DNA from: Burkholderia sp. BCC1644
GTDB taxonomy: Bacteria > Pseudomonadota > Gammaproteobacteria > Burkholderiales > Burkholderiaceae
Direction: 5' to 3'
DNA length: 64,000 bases
Assembly (NCBI RefSeq): GCF_902833225.1
Contig: NZ_CADFEI010000014.1
Location: 159,880-223,879, forward strand
This document shows, in pieces, positions 32,068-41,371 of the stretch (position 1 is its first letter; the number at the start of each line of letters is the position of its first letter). Position numbers and translations under genes: made by a program. Below the pieces are notes generated by a model that searched no databases, was not told where the DNA came from, and saw nothing but the letters and a program-made list of their open reading frames with translations.

Positions 32068-33123
32068 TCAGCGCGCATAAGCCTGACCGAGCCCGAGTTC
32101 GCCGAGCGCGCGCCGATACGCGCCCGACGAACGATCGGCGAGGATCGGCGCTTCGTGCGCGCGATCGATCGGCAGATCTTCCGGGCACTGCTGCTCGACG
32201 ATCTCGCGATCTTCCTCGAAGACCTGGCGATTGAATGCATAGACGTCATCGAGCGGCAGATCGTGATCGAAGTTGCGCGCGATCGGCACGAACAGGCGCG
32301 TGAGTCGCGCCGAAACGGGGCTGGCCGCGTTCAGGATCGCGAGCCGGCCGCCCTCCGGAAAATGCACGGTGAGGCGCGCGAAAAAGGGCACGTCGACCTC
32401 GAATACGCGCCGCCACAGAAAACCCTCGGGCGCGCGATGCTGCATCGACTTCGGAAAATTGCTGACCGTGCTGACGTATTCCGCATGCAGACCGTTGTCG
32501 CGCCGCTCCACCGAGTACTGCGGCACGACCGGATTGCGGCGGTCGGCGAAGCTCTCGTGATGAATCCACGCGAAGTGCGCGACGTCGATGAAGCCTTCGG
32601 TCTGCCGGCCGGCCGACGCGCGGATATCGATCGACGGCGGCAGGATCTGCTGGAAGCCTGCCGTGTCCCACGCGGGGAAATCCGGCAGCGGCAGTTCGCC
32701 GCCGCCCAGCGACACCCACACGAGCCCGTATGCCTGCTGCGCCGCATAGGTCGTCAGGCACAGGCGCTCCGGAATCGGGCCGTCGGGCTGCGACGGAATG
32801 CGCACGCATTGGCCGTCGGCCGCATATTCGAGGCCGTGATACGGGCACACGAGCCGGTCGTCGACCACCCAGCCGCGGCTCAGCGGCGCGCCGCGGTGCG
32901 GGCACACGTCGCGCGCGGCGACGATCGCGCCGCCGGAGCGAAACAGCACGACGCGCTCGTCGAGCAGCGTCACGGCGAGCGGACGGTCGGTCACGTCGCT
33001 CGCGAATGCGACCGGATGCCAGTAGCGGCTCAGGATTTCCCAATCGTGCACGTCGAACGTGCAATGGCGGGGTGGAACCGGCGCGCGTGACCGCGTCAGC
33101 GGCACGACATGGGTAGGCGTCAT
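32068..33123 (-). CDS. Rieske non-haem iron oxygenase, alpha subunit
   Basis: A 351-residue ring-hydroxylating or demethylating oxygenase of the VanA/phthalate-dioxygenase-reductase-dependent type. The Rieske [2Fe-2S] site is visible as CPHRGAP and, 17 residues on, CPYHGLEY. The mononuclear iron site is EGFIDVAHFAWIHHE (D..H....H). I chose ATG 33123, six bases after GGAG; an in-frame ATG lies at 33135. The usual partner is a flavin/[2Fe-2S] reductase, but here the operon supplies rubredoxin and a rubredoxin reductase. A divergent amino acid permease suggests a nitrogenous, amino-acid-like substrate. Confidence 0.85.
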   Translation of the reverse strand: MTPTHVVPLTRSRAPVPPRHCTFDVHDWEILSRYWHPVAFASDVTDRPLAVTLLDERVVLFRSGGAIVAARDVCPHRGAPLSRGWVVDDRLVCPYHGLEYAADGQCVRIPSQPDGPIPERLCLTTYAAQQAYGLVWVSLGGGELPLPDFPAWDTAGFQQILPPSIDIRASAGRQTEGFIDVAHFAWIHHESFADRRNPVVPQYSVERRDNGLHAEYVSTVSNFPKSMQHRAPEGFLWRRVFEVDVPFFARLTVHFPEGGRLAILNAASPVSARLTRLFVPIARNFDHDLPLDDVYAFNRQVFEEDREIVEQQCPEDLPIDRAHEAPILADRSSGAYRRALGELGLGQAYAR

Positions 33124-33534
33124 TCGTGTCTCCATGGAAGCGTTGTCGTCGACGCGGCCACCGTCGAACCTGCCGACGTCACCGCGTGGAAACAACGATA
33201 TAGAGAGACCGCCGCCGCGCCCATCGCCGCGCGTCCATGTAGTTCATGTCGACGCGGGCATGGACGAACCGGCAATTGATGAGCAAACCGCAAGACGTCT
33301 TTCGCATATCTCGTTTGCCGCCGCGGCGGTGTCCGCCCACAATCGGGGGCTGCCATCGTCATCGCCCTCTCGCGGGCACCGACCGGCACACCGTGGCCGT
33401 CATTCCGATTCACCGCCGGCGGCCCGGCACATCGCGTCACACACGCTCCCCCGACATCGGCGCCCCCGCGGCGGCACACCGTTGCCGCCGCACCGCGCGA
33501 TGCGTTCCAGGCCAACAATAACTAGAGGTAGGAG
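33124..33534. other. Divergent regulatory gap, Rieske operon and permease
   Basis: 411 bases between two divergent start codons. It must contain both promoters. I see no gene and no strong dyad; a moderately A/T-rich patch (AACGATATAGAGAG near 33193) could be a promoter element. The GGTAGGAG just before 33535 is the permease ribosome site. Confidence 0.4.
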
Positions 33535-34914
33535 ATGCAGGACAACTCTTTGAGGCAAAGCCTCAAGCAACGGCACATCACGATGATCGCGCTTGGCGGC
33601 GTGATCGGCGCGGGCCTGTTCGTCGGCTCCGGCGCCATCATCGCGACCGCCGGCCCCGCGGCCATCCTGTCGTACCTGATCGGCGGCGTGATCGTCACGC
33701 TGGTCATGTTCATGCTCGGCGAAATGGCGTCGCGCAATCCCGACAGCGGATCGTTCTCCACGTATGCGAGCAGCTATCTCGGCGAATGGGCCGGCTTCGC
33801 GGTCGGCTGGCTGTACTGGTTCAAGTCGATGATGACGATCACCGTCGAGGCGATCCTGCTCGGCGCGATCCTCCACGATTTCCTGCCGTGGCTGCCGATC
33901 TGGGGCGGCGCGCTGTTCATGCTCGTCACGCTGATCGCGAGCAACGCGTATTCGGTGCGCTCGTTCGGTGAAGCCGAATACTGGCTGTCGTTCGCGAAGG
34001 TCGCGACGATCATCGTGTTCATGGCGCTCGGCGCGTCGATCCTGCTCGGCTTCCAGCCGCGCATTCCCGCACCGGGAATCGTGAACCTGACGGATCACGG
34101 CGGCTTCATGCCGAACGGCATCTCGCCCGTGCTCGCCGGCGTGATGGTCGTGATCTTCTCGCTCGGCGGCAGCGAGATCGCGGCCGTGGCCGCGGGCGAA
34201 TCGGAGAACCCGAGCAAGAACGTGATCCGCGCGATCAAGAGCGTGATCGTGCGCGTGATGGTGTTCTACGTCGGCTCGGTGTCGATCCTGATCCTGTGCA
34301 TGCCGTGGACCGACAAGGCCAACCTGAAATCGCCGTACGTGTCGCTGTTCAGCATGGCCGGCTTCACGGGGGCGGCCGTTGCGATGAAGATCGTGCTGTT
34401 CGTGTCGTTCATGTCGGTGATGAACTCGTTCCTGTTCTCGAACTCGCGCATGCTGTTCTCGCTGAGCCAGCGCGGCCACGCACCGGCGATGTTCGGCCGC
34501 ACCAACGCGAAAGGCGTGCCGATGAACGCGCTCGTGCTGTGCCTCGCGATCTGCGTGTCGATCCTCGGCGTGCACTTCGTGAGCGGCGGCGACCTGTTCC
34601 TGATGCTCGCGAAGAGCAGCGGCGCGTTCGTGATGATCGTGTGGATCTTCATCATCGCCGCGCACTTCGCGATGCGCCGGCAGATGAAGCACGAGCAACG
34701 CGACCCGGCGGCGTTCCGCGCGTGGTTCTATCCGGTGTCCAACTGGGTCGCGCTGCTGGCGCTCGTCGCCGTGCTCGGGTCGCAGGCGTTCAACCCGGAT
34801 TCGCGCTTCCAGTTCTGGTTCACGGTGTCGACGGCGCTCGCGATCGTCGCGGCGTACTTCCTGCGGCGCAGGCAACCGTCGTTCGGGCAGGCGTCCGGCG
34901 CGAAGGTGCGCTGA
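33535..34914 (+). CDS. Amino acid permease (APC family, GabP-like)
   Basis: A 459-residue transporter with about 12 transmembrane segments. The family signature is at the N-terminus (HITMIALGGVIGAGLFVGSG), with GEMASRNPDSGSFSTYASSY and SLGGSEIAAVAAGESENPSK later. It is closest in pattern to the GABA/aromatic amino acid proton symporters. A strong GGTAGGAG site precedes the ATG. It is divergent from the Rieske-rubredoxin operon and may import that system's substrate. Confidence 0.88.
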   Translation: MQDNSLRQSLKQRHITMIALGGVIGAGLFVGSGAIIATAGPAAILSYLIGGVIVTLVMFMLGEMASRNPDSGSFSTYASSYLGEWAGFAVGWLYWFKSMMTITVEAILLGAILHDFLPWLPIWGGALFMLVTLIASNAYSVRSFGEAEYWLSFAKVATIIVFMALGASILLGFQPRIPAPGIVNLTDHGGFMPNGISPVLAGVMVVIFSLGGSEIAAVAAGESENPSKNVIRAIKSVIVRVMVFYVGSVSILILCMPWTDKANLKSPYVSLFSMAGFTGAAVAMKIVLFVSFMSVMNSFLFSNSRMLFSLSQRGHAPAMFGRTNAKGVPMNALVLCLAICVSILGVHFVSGGDLFLMLAKSSGAFVMIVWIFIIAAHFAMRRQMKHEQRDPAAFRAWFYPVSNWVALLALVAVLGSQAFNPDSRFQFWFTVSTALAIVAAYFLRRRQPSFGQASGAKVR

Positions 34915-34942
34915 CCGGCGGCCGGCGGCCCGGCGTGCGCGT

Positions 34943-35521
34943 TCAGCCGAACGGTCGCACGCCGATCAGCGGGCCATGCAGGAACAGCGCGAACACGGCC
35001 CAGACGACGAGGCCGCCCAGCACGGCGGCGACGTCGCCCGACAGCCCGCCGGCCGGATAGCGGACACCGTCGCGGCGGTCGCGCGCACGCGACACGACGA
35101 AATCGACGATCGACCACACGAAGAACGCGCCGAACAGCACGACCGCATGCACGGTGCCGTTCACGAGCAGGTGCGCAACGGACCAGACCATCACGCCGGC
35201 CAGCATCGGGTGTCCGACGAGCGTCTTGATCCGGTTGCGCGGCACGTACGACGCGGCGATCAGCACGAACGCGACCGCGGTCAGCATGCCCGTCAGGTGG
35301 CGCACGCCGACCGGCGACACCCACAGCAGCGTCGCGCCCGCGCGTGCGATCCCGTACCCCCAGATGATCAGCACGAAGCCGACGATCGACGCGATCGAAT
35401 AAGCGCCCTTCCAGCCCTTCTCGCCGATCCGCTCGATCGTCGCGGAGCGCCAGCCGTCGGCGACGATCCGGATCGAGTGCACACCGAGGAAGATCGCTAA
35501 ACCGAGAATCAGGACGAGCAT
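34943..35521 (-). CDS. NnrU-family membrane protein
   Basis: A 192-residue inner-membrane protein with five to six hydrophobic segments. LVLILGLAIFLGVHSIRIVA at the start and RHLTGMLTAVAFVLIAASYV with GHPMLAGVMVWSVAHLLVNG match NnrU. The family is linked to nitric-oxide and denitrification loci in some bacteria, and to isoprenoid metabolism in others; here no such neighbours are present. The start ATG 35521 begins the first helix; the upstream open frame is arginine-rich shadow. Convergent with the permease gene. Confidence 0.8.
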   Translation of the reverse strand: MLVLILGLAIFLGVHSIRIVADGWRSATIERIGEKGWKGAYSIASIVGFVLIIWGYGIARAGATLLWVSPVGVRHLTGMLTAVAFVLIAASYVPRNRIKTLVGHPMLAGVMVWSVAHLLVNGTVHAVVLFGAFFVWSIVDFVVSRARDRRDGVRYPAGGLSGDVAAVLGGLVVWAVFALFLHGPLIGVRPFG

Positions 35522-35790
35522 CGACTGTCTCCGTCTGGAATGATGAGTGGGGAAACGTCCCGTGCGGCGTACGATGCGCCGTTCACGGAGCCGGCGGCGA
35601 GGCCGGCGCGGGCCGCGCCGGGCACGGGCGCAACCCGCGCCGATCATAAACGCCAAGGCTGCCGTTGTGAAGCATGCAGGATGTGCGGTGCGTCAAGCCT
35701 GGCGCTTTCGCGCACCCGTCGCGCGGCAACGGGCACGCCTGAAAGAAAGGAAAGGGAACGTCGCGGGGCGATCGCCTCGCAAGACCGGCG

Positions 35791-36432
35791 CTATGCCGGT
35801 TTGCGCTTGGCCGGGGGTTTCGATGCCGGTTTCGATGCCGGTTTCGGCGTAGGTTTCGACGCCGCTACCGCGATCGCTTTCGGTTTCGGCGTAGGTTTCG
35901 TTGCCGCTACCGCTTTCGGCTTCGGCGCCGGTTTTGGTGCCGGTTTTGGCGCAAGCTTCGGCGTGGATTTCGCCGCCGCCCTGGATGCCGTCTTCGGCGC
36001 CGGCTTCACCGCACGCTTCGATGCGGATTTCGGCGCCGCCGTGGATCCCGTCGCCGACACCGGCTTAGGGACGGCCCTCGCCTTGCGCTTCGGCGGCCCC
36101 GCCAGCAGCGCCGCGCGATACGCGCCGCGGCACCAGTCGAACAGCGCGCCCGCATCCTCGAGCACGTCGGCCGGCGTTTCGTAGTAGCCCTCGAGCGCAA
36201 CGGTACGCGTCGGCCTTGCGTACGAGAACGGCCCCATGCCCGCCGCGACGAACGCCGGGCGATTCACGTCGTCGACACGCAGGAACAGCGACCCGCGCGA
36301 CATGAAGCCGAACATCACGCCATCGAGCCGCAGCGCCGCCCCGCTGAAGAACCGCGCGACCCCGACCACGCCGAGCGGAGCAAGCTGGTACGCGATCTCC
36401 TCGCCGTGCGCCTTCTCCGACTGCCAGCTCAT
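35791..36432 (-). CDS. TfoX-N domain protein with long Lys/Pro/Ala-rich tail
   Basis: A 213-residue protein in two parts. Residues 1-110 are a TfoX/Sxy N-terminal domain (FFSGAALRLDGVMFGFMSRG, LFLRVDDVNRPAF, PFSYARPTRTVALEGYYETP). Residues about 113-213 are a very basic tail of repeated Lys-Pro, Ala-Lys and Ala-Pro-Lys units (KPAPKPAPKPK and similar), like histone H1 tails. TfoX proteins act in competence gene control with CRP; the tail suggests non-specific DNA binding or chromatin compaction. Its ATG overlaps the stop of the Ldh-type dehydrogenase gene as ATGA. Tail length is encoded by short degenerate DNA repeats and may vary. Confidence 0.8.
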   Translation of the reverse strand: MSWQSEKAHGEEIAYQLAPLGVVGVARFFSGAALRLDGVMFGFMSRGSLFLRVDDVNRPAFVAAGMGPFSYARPTRTVALEGYYETPADVLEDAGALFDWCRGAYRAALLAGPPKRKARAVPKPVSATGSTAAPKSASKRAVKPAPKTASRAAAKSTPKLAPKPAPKPAPKPKAVAATKPTPKPKAIAVAASKPTPKPASKPASKPPAKRKPA

Positions 36433-37538
36433 GCGGAAGCCTCACAGCGCTGCGTCCATGCATCGAGTTCGGCTGCGTCGAAACCGACGGCCGTCGCACT
36501 CTCGCGAATCTGCCGCCACGTTGCGCGGTCGACCGGAATGCCGGTGGCCCCGCGTGCGGCGCGGCTGGCGTCCTCCGGCTCGCCGGGCACCTGTACCGGC
36601 GCATCGCCGGCCTGCGGCGACGCCTTGGCCCATGCGACGAACGCATCGGCTTCGCGCTCGGCGTCGGCCGCGTCGAACGCGTTCGGATCGATCAGCACCG
36701 ACAGCATCCCGTTGACGATCGCACTGGTCTTCTGCAGCGTATCGCCGTACGTCGTATGCCCGCCGACCAGCGCGCCGCCGAAGATCTCGCACATCGCCGC
36801 GAGCGCATACCCCTTGTGCAGCCCGAACGGCAGCAGCGCGCCGAACGGTTGCTCGTGCATCACGGCCGGATCGTCGGTAGGCTGGCCGCGATGGTCGATC
36901 AGCGACCCGGCCGGCACGCGCTTGCCCTGGTTGTAGGCAACACGCGTCTTGCCGTACGCGATCGCGCTCGTCGCGAAGTCGAGCAGCAGCGGCGGCTTGC
37001 CCGCCCGCGGGTACGCGGCGCAGAACGGATTCGTGCCGAAGCGCGGATCGGTGCCGTGCAGCGGCGCGACCAGCAGGTCGCCCGGCACGTTGACGAAATG
37101 GAACGACACGAGCCCCGAGCGCGCACACTGCTCGGCCCAGTGCCCGATGCGGCCGAGGTGGTGGACGTCGCGCAGCCCGATCGCGCAGATCCCCATGCGC
37201 CGCGCGCGCTCGATCCCTTCGACCATCGCCTCGAACGCGATCACCTGGCCGAAACCGCGCCCGCCGTCGATCGTCAGCACCGCGCCGCCGTCGCGGACGA
37301 TCGACGCGTGCCCGTTCAATTGCAATTGCCCTTCCCGCCACGACGCGACGTAGTTCGGGATCATCCCGATCCCGTGCGAATCGTGGCCCGCGAGATTCGC
37401 GCCGACCAGGTGATCGGCGACGAGCCGCGCCTCACGCTCGCTGCTGCCGGCCCGTTCCCAGAGCGCCGCGACAAAGGCATGCAGCGGTTCGGCGCGCATG
37501 CGCAGCGGTTCGGTATCGGGCGTCGGCAGTGCGGTCAT
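36429..37538 (-). CDS. Ldh-family (malate/lactate/sulfolactate-type) NAD-dependent dehydrogenase
   Basis: A 369-residue enzyme of the YlbC/ComC/MdhII group, unrelated to classical lactate dehydrogenase, oxidising 2-hydroxy acids with NAD(P). Conserved segments are LVGANLAGHDSHGIGMIPNY (catalytic histidine region), GTNPFCAAYPRAGKPPLLLD and FGLHKGYALAAMCEIFGGAL. I chose ATG 37538, preceded by TGGAG; ATG 37574 is possible. The overlap with the TfoX-like gene implies co-translation. Substrate not determinable. Confidence 0.85.
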   Translation of the reverse strand: MTALPTPDTEPLRMRAEPLHAFVAALWERAGSSEREARLVADHLVGANLAGHDSHGIGMIPNYVASWREGQLQLNGHASIVRDGGAVLTIDGGRGFGQVIAFEAMVEGIERARRMGICAIGLRDVHHLGRIGHWAEQCARSGLVSFHFVNVPGDLLVAPLHGTDPRFGTNPFCAAYPRAGKPPLLLDFATSAIAYGKTRVAYNQGKRVPAGSLIDHRGQPTDDPAVMHEQPFGALLPFGLHKGYALAAMCEIFGGALVGGHTTYGDTLQKTSAIVNGMLSVLIDPNAFDAADAEREADAFVAWAKASPQAGDAPVQVPGEPEDASRAARGATGIPVDRATWRQIRESATAVGFDAAELDAWTQRCEASA

Positions 37539-37598
37539 CGGCAACACTCCATCAGGTCGGATCGGGTCGGGCAATCGGTACGTCAGGCGTAGCGACGA

Positions 37599-39053
37599 TC
37601 AGCGCGCGGTCGCGATCACGTGGGCAACGGCCGCGGTCAGTTTCTTCGCGTACGGCACGTGCAGGAACTCGTTCGGGCCATGTGCGTTCGACTTCGGCCC
37701 GAGCACGCCGCACACCATGAACTGCGCGGACGGGAAGCCTTCCTGCAGCACGTTCATCAGCGGGATCGTGCCGCCGAGGCCCATGTATGCGCAGTCGGCG
37801 CCGAAGTGGCGGCGCGAGGCGGCATCGAGCGACGACGCGAGCCACGGTGCGAGATCCGGTGCGCTCCAGCCGGTCGCGGCGCCCGCGTCCGGCTTGAACG
37901 TGACCTTCGCGTTGTACGGCGGATCGAGTTCGAGCAGTTCTTTCAGTTGCTGCACGGCCTGCGCGGCGTCGACGAGCGGCGGCAGGCGCAGCGACAGCTT
38001 GAACGCGGTGCGCGGTCGCAGCACGTTGCCGGCATCGGCGAGTGCCGGCATGCCGGCCGCGCCCGTGACCGACAGCGACGGACGCCACGTCGAATTCAGC
38101 AGCGCCTCGCGCGGATCGGTCGTGGTCGGCAGCACGGGCTTGCCGTCCGCGCCGCACGCCCACGGCAGCCCCTTCCACACCATGTCGCCGAGAATCGCGG
38201 CGGCCGCCTCGGCTTCGCGCACGCGGCTCGACGGAATCTCGCAATGGAACACGCCCGGCAGCAAGTTACCGTTCTTCGCATCCTCGAGGCGTTCGAACAA
38301 CTGGCGCATCACGCGGAAGCTCGACGGCGCGATGCCGCCGTAGACACCCGAGTGGATGCCTTCTTCCAGCACCTCGACCTGCAGGTCGCCGGACACGAGG
38401 CCGCGCAGCGACGTGGTGAGCCACATCTGGTCGTAGTTGCCGGCGCCCGAATCGAGACACACGACGAGCGACACCTGGCCGAGCCGGTCGCGCAATGCAT
38501 CGACGTACGGCAGCAGGTCGTAGCTGCCCGACTCTTCGCAGGTCTCGATCAGGCCGACGCAGCGCGGCCGCTCGATGCCCTGCTCGTCGAGCGCGCCGAG
38601 CGCCGCGAGGCTCGCGTAGATCGCATAACCGTCGTCCGCGCCGCCGCGGCCGTACAGCTTGCCGTTCTCGAACTTCGGCGTCCACGGGCCGAGATCCGCG
38701 CGCCAGCCGTCGAATTCGGGTTGCTTGTCGAGGTGGCCGTACAGCAGGATCGTGTCGGTGCTGCCCGAGCGCGTGGCGGGCGTCTCGAAGAAGATCACCG
38801 GCGTGCGGCCCGGCAGGCGCACGATCTCGAGCTTCAGCCCCTTCACGGGCTGCCGTTCGGCCCACTGCGCGGCGTCGGTTACGACGCGCTCGAGATAGCC
38901 GCGCTTCTCCCAGTCGGGATCGAATGCGGGGCTCTTCGCGGGAATCGCGATGTAGTCGGTCAGGGCGTGGAGGATTTCATCGTTCCACTTGCGCTCGATG
39001 AAGGTAACGAGCTTGTCATGGTCGAGGACGGGGGTAGTGTCGACGGAAGTCAT
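37599..39053 (-). CDS. M20-family metallopeptidase (dipeptidase-like)
   Basis: A 484-residue di-zinc hydrolase. Metal-binding landmarks are ILLYGHLDKQPEFDGW (His), GRGGADDGYAIYASLAA (bridging Asp), ETCEESGSYDLLP (catalytic Glu pair), CLDSGAG, and a C-terminal His in NEFLHVPYAKKL. The central lid domain (about residues 210-370) is present. Members hydrolyse dipeptides or N-acyl amino acids. The start ATG 39053 is the first in a sensible position; upstream open frame is Gly/Ala shadow. It is the upstream neighbour of the Ldh-type gene (60-base gap) on the same strand. Confidence 0.87.
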   Translation of the reverse strand: MTSVDTTPVLDHDKLVTFIERKWNDEILHALTDYIAIPAKSPAFDPDWEKRGYLERVVTDAAQWAERQPVKGLKLEIVRLPGRTPVIFFETPATRSGSTDTILLYGHLDKQPEFDGWRADLGPWTPKFENGKLYGRGGADDGYAIYASLAALGALDEQGIERPRCVGLIETCEESGSYDLLPYVDALRDRLGQVSLVVCLDSGAGNYDQMWLTTSLRGLVSGDLQVEVLEEGIHSGVYGGIAPSSFRVMRQLFERLEDAKNGNLLPGVFHCEIPSSRVREAEAAAAILGDMVWKGLPWACGADGKPVLPTTTDPREALLNSTWRPSLSVTGAAGMPALADAGNVLRPRTAFKLSLRLPPLVDAAQAVQQLKELLELDPPYNAKVTFKPDAGAATGWSAPDLAPWLASSLDAASRRHFGADCAYMGLGGTIPLMNVLQEGFPSAQFMVCGVLGPKSNAHGPNEFLHVPYAKKLTAAVAHVIATAR

Positions 39054-39132
39054 GGTGGGGGTGCCTGGATCGGGCTGACGAAAACCCAGATCATACGCCG
39101 ATGCTCCCCCGCCGGCGCCCCCTCCCGGCCGT

Positions 39133-40203
39133 TCAGCCGACCTTCGGGAACGCGTCGCGCAGCCCTGCCGCGCAGGCCAGTGCATCGTCCCACAGGCGGC
39201 GCGTCAGCGCACCGGCATCCTCCTCGCGTGCGAGCGCGGCGGCCTCGCCCGACCATAGCAGCGAGAAATCGTCGCGGCCCTGCCGCTCGAACGCGCCGCG
39301 CAGCGGATCGACCGCGGCCGTCGCGAGCGGAAACGCAGGCGCGAGCGCGCTCATCGGCCCCTGCTCGCGCATGAAGCGCGTCAGCAGCCCGCGCGCGGGG
39401 CGGCCCGTGTACAGGTTGGTCATCCGCGTCCCGTCGTCGCGTGCGGCACGCACCGCCGCGCGATGCCGGGCCGAGCGACCGGCCTGCGGCGTCAGCAGGT
39501 AAGCGGTGCCGATCTGCACCGCGCGTGCGCCGAGCGCGAACGCCGCCGCGATGCCGCGCCCGTCGGCGATCGCACCGGCCGCGATCACCGGCGCGCGCAC
39601 CGCGTCGACGATCTGCGGCAGCAACGCGAACAGGCCCGGTTGCGCATGGATGTCGTCGGTCAGGAACATCCCGCGATGGCCGCCGGCCTCCGCACCCTGC
39701 GCGACGATCGCGTCGACGCCGCGCGCATCGAGCCAGCGCGCTTCCTCGACGGTCGTCGCGGACGAAACAACCAGCGCGCCCGTGCATCGCACGCGCTCGA
39801 GCAACGTATCGTCCGGCAGCCCGAAATGAAAACTCACGACGGCCGGCCGCAGCTCCTCGACAACCGCGCACATCGCATCGTCGAACGGCGCGCGGCCGGG
39901 GCCGCCCTTCACGCCGGCCGGATCGAGCCCGGCTTCCGCGTAGTAGCCGGCGAGCGCCGCGCGCCAGCGCGCATCGACCTCGGCGTCGGGCGCGGGCGGC
40001 GCATGGCAGAAGAAGTTCACGTTGAACGGCGTGGGCGTGTGCGCGCGGATCGCCGCGATCTCGTCGCGCAACTGCTGCGGGCCGAGCGCCGCGCACGCGA
40101 GCGAACCGAGCCCGCCGGCTTCGCACACGGCGATCGCGAGCGGGCTCAGCGAGCCCACCATCGGGGCCTGGATCAGCGGCAAACGGGAAGGCAGTGTCGT
40201 CAT
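39133..40203 (-). CDS. Nitronate monooxygenase
   Basis: A 356-residue FMN enzyme of the nitronate monooxygenase family, which oxidises alkyl nitronates (such as propionate 3-nitronate) to detoxify them. Signature segments are IQAPMVGSLSPLAIAVCEAG, the active-site motif VAQGAEAGGHRGMF with its conserved histidine, and VIAAGAIADGRGIAAAFALG for FMN phosphate binding. ATG 40203 follows an AGGA-type site. It is upstream and on the same strand as the M20 peptidase (79-base gap). Confidence 0.87.
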   Translation of the reverse strand: MTTLPSRLPLIQAPMVGSLSPLAIAVCEAGGLGSLACAALGPQQLRDEIAAIRAHTPTPFNVNFFCHAPPAPDAEVDARWRAALAGYYAEAGLDPAGVKGGPGRAPFDDAMCAVVEELRPAVVSFHFGLPDDTLLERVRCTGALVVSSATTVEEARWLDARGVDAIVAQGAEAGGHRGMFLTDDIHAQPGLFALLPQIVDAVRAPVIAAGAIADGRGIAAAFALGARAVQIGTAYLLTPQAGRSARHRAAVRAARDDGTRMTNLYTGRPARGLLTRFMREQGPMSALAPAFPLATAAVDPLRGAFERQGRDDFSLLWSGEAAALAREEDAGALTRRLWDDALACAAGLRDAFPKVG

Positions 40204-40294
40204 CGGAATCCTGGTTCGGAATGCGTGGCCGTCGCCACGTTGGTCGTCCTTGTTCTTGTCGTCGTCGCGCACGCACCGCTCCGTCCGGCGCGCG

Positions 40295-41257
40295 CTAGCT
40301 TCCGCCGCGATCCATCCCGCGCCGGTACGCGGCCGGGCTGGTCGCCGCGATACGCCGGAAATGGCGGCGCAGCGATTCCTCCGAGCCGAACCCCGCGCGC
40401 GCCGCGACCTGCGCGAGCGACAACGCGGGCTGCGCCTCGAGCATGTCCTTCGCGACGTTCACGCGCTCGCGGATCAGCCACGTGAGCGGCGACATCCCCG
40501 TCGCATCCGCGAACTGACGCTGCAGCGTGCGCGTGCTCATCGCGGCCTGCGCGGCGAGCGACGCCAGCGTGTGCGGCTCGGCCGCATGGGCGCGCATCCA
40601 GTCGATCAGCTTCGCGAGCCGGTCGGTGCCGCCAGGCGCGACCGGGCGCGGCACGAACTGCGCCTGCCCGCCATCGCGGTGCGGCGGCAGCACGAGGCGC
40701 TGGGCGACACGGTTCGCGATCGCGCCGCCGTGATCGCGGCGCACCAGATGCAGCAGCATGTCGAGCCCCGCCGCCGACCCTGCCGACGTGACGATCTGCC
40801 CTTCGTCGACGTACAGCGCATCGGGATTCACACGCAGCGCCGGATAGCGCGCCTGCAGGCGTTCCGCATAACGCCAGTGGGTCGTCACCGTGAGCCCGTC
40901 GAGCACGCCGGCCGCCGCGAGCACGAACACGCCCGAACAGATCGAGCAGAGCCGCGCGCCGCGCCGATGCGCGGCCCGCAGCTTCTTCAGCAACGGCTCG
41001 GGCGGCAGCTCTTCGGGATCGCGCCAGCCGGGAATCACGATGGTGTCCGCGCGATCGAGCGTCGCGAGCCGGTACGGCGCGGCGACCGTGATACCGCCCG
41101 CCGCGCGCACGGGCCCCGGCTCGCTGGCGCATACCGCGAAGCGATACCAGTCGACGCCGAGTTCCGGGCGCTCGAGCGCGAACAGTTCGACCACGCAGCC
41201 GAATTCGAAGGTGCAGAGGCGATCGTAGGCGAGCGCGACGACGAGATGATTGTGCAT
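40295..41257 (-). CDS. GlxA-family AraC-type transcriptional regulator
   Basis: A 320-residue regulator with an N-terminal DJ-1/PfpI-like domain (about residues 5-180; LVVALAYDRLCTFEFGCVVE, nucleophile-elbow-like LCSICSGVFVLAAAG) and a C-terminal AraC DNA-binding domain (about 215-315; LASLAAQAAMSTRTLQRQFA, ALSLAQVAARAGFGSEESLR). Such proteins often control amino-acid or quaternary-amine catabolism. It is divergent from the rhodanese gene at 41372 and sits upstream of the nitronate monooxygenase gene. Confidence 0.88.
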   Translation of the reverse strand: MHNHLVVALAYDRLCTFEFGCVVELFALERPELGVDWYRFAVCASEPGPVRAAGGITVAAPYRLATLDRADTIVIPGWRDPEELPPEPLLKKLRAAHRRGARLCSICSGVFVLAAAGVLDGLTVTTHWRYAERLQARYPALRVNPDALYVDEGQIVTSAGSAAGLDMLLHLVRRDHGGAIANRVAQRLVLPPHRDGGQAQFVPRPVAPGGTDRLAKLIDWMRAHAAEPHTLASLAAQAAMSTRTLQRQFADATGMSPLTWLIRERVNVAKDMLEAQPALSLAQVAARAGFGSEESLRRHFRRIAATSPAAYRRGMDRGGS

Positions 41258-41371
41258 GGCGCGATGTTACCGGAACTTGTCGATCGCGCCACTGCCGCAA
41301 AACAGGCCGAACCGCGATACTGCCCTTCATCCCGGCGCGTTCCGCGCCGCTTCGACCCGGAGAACCTGCCC

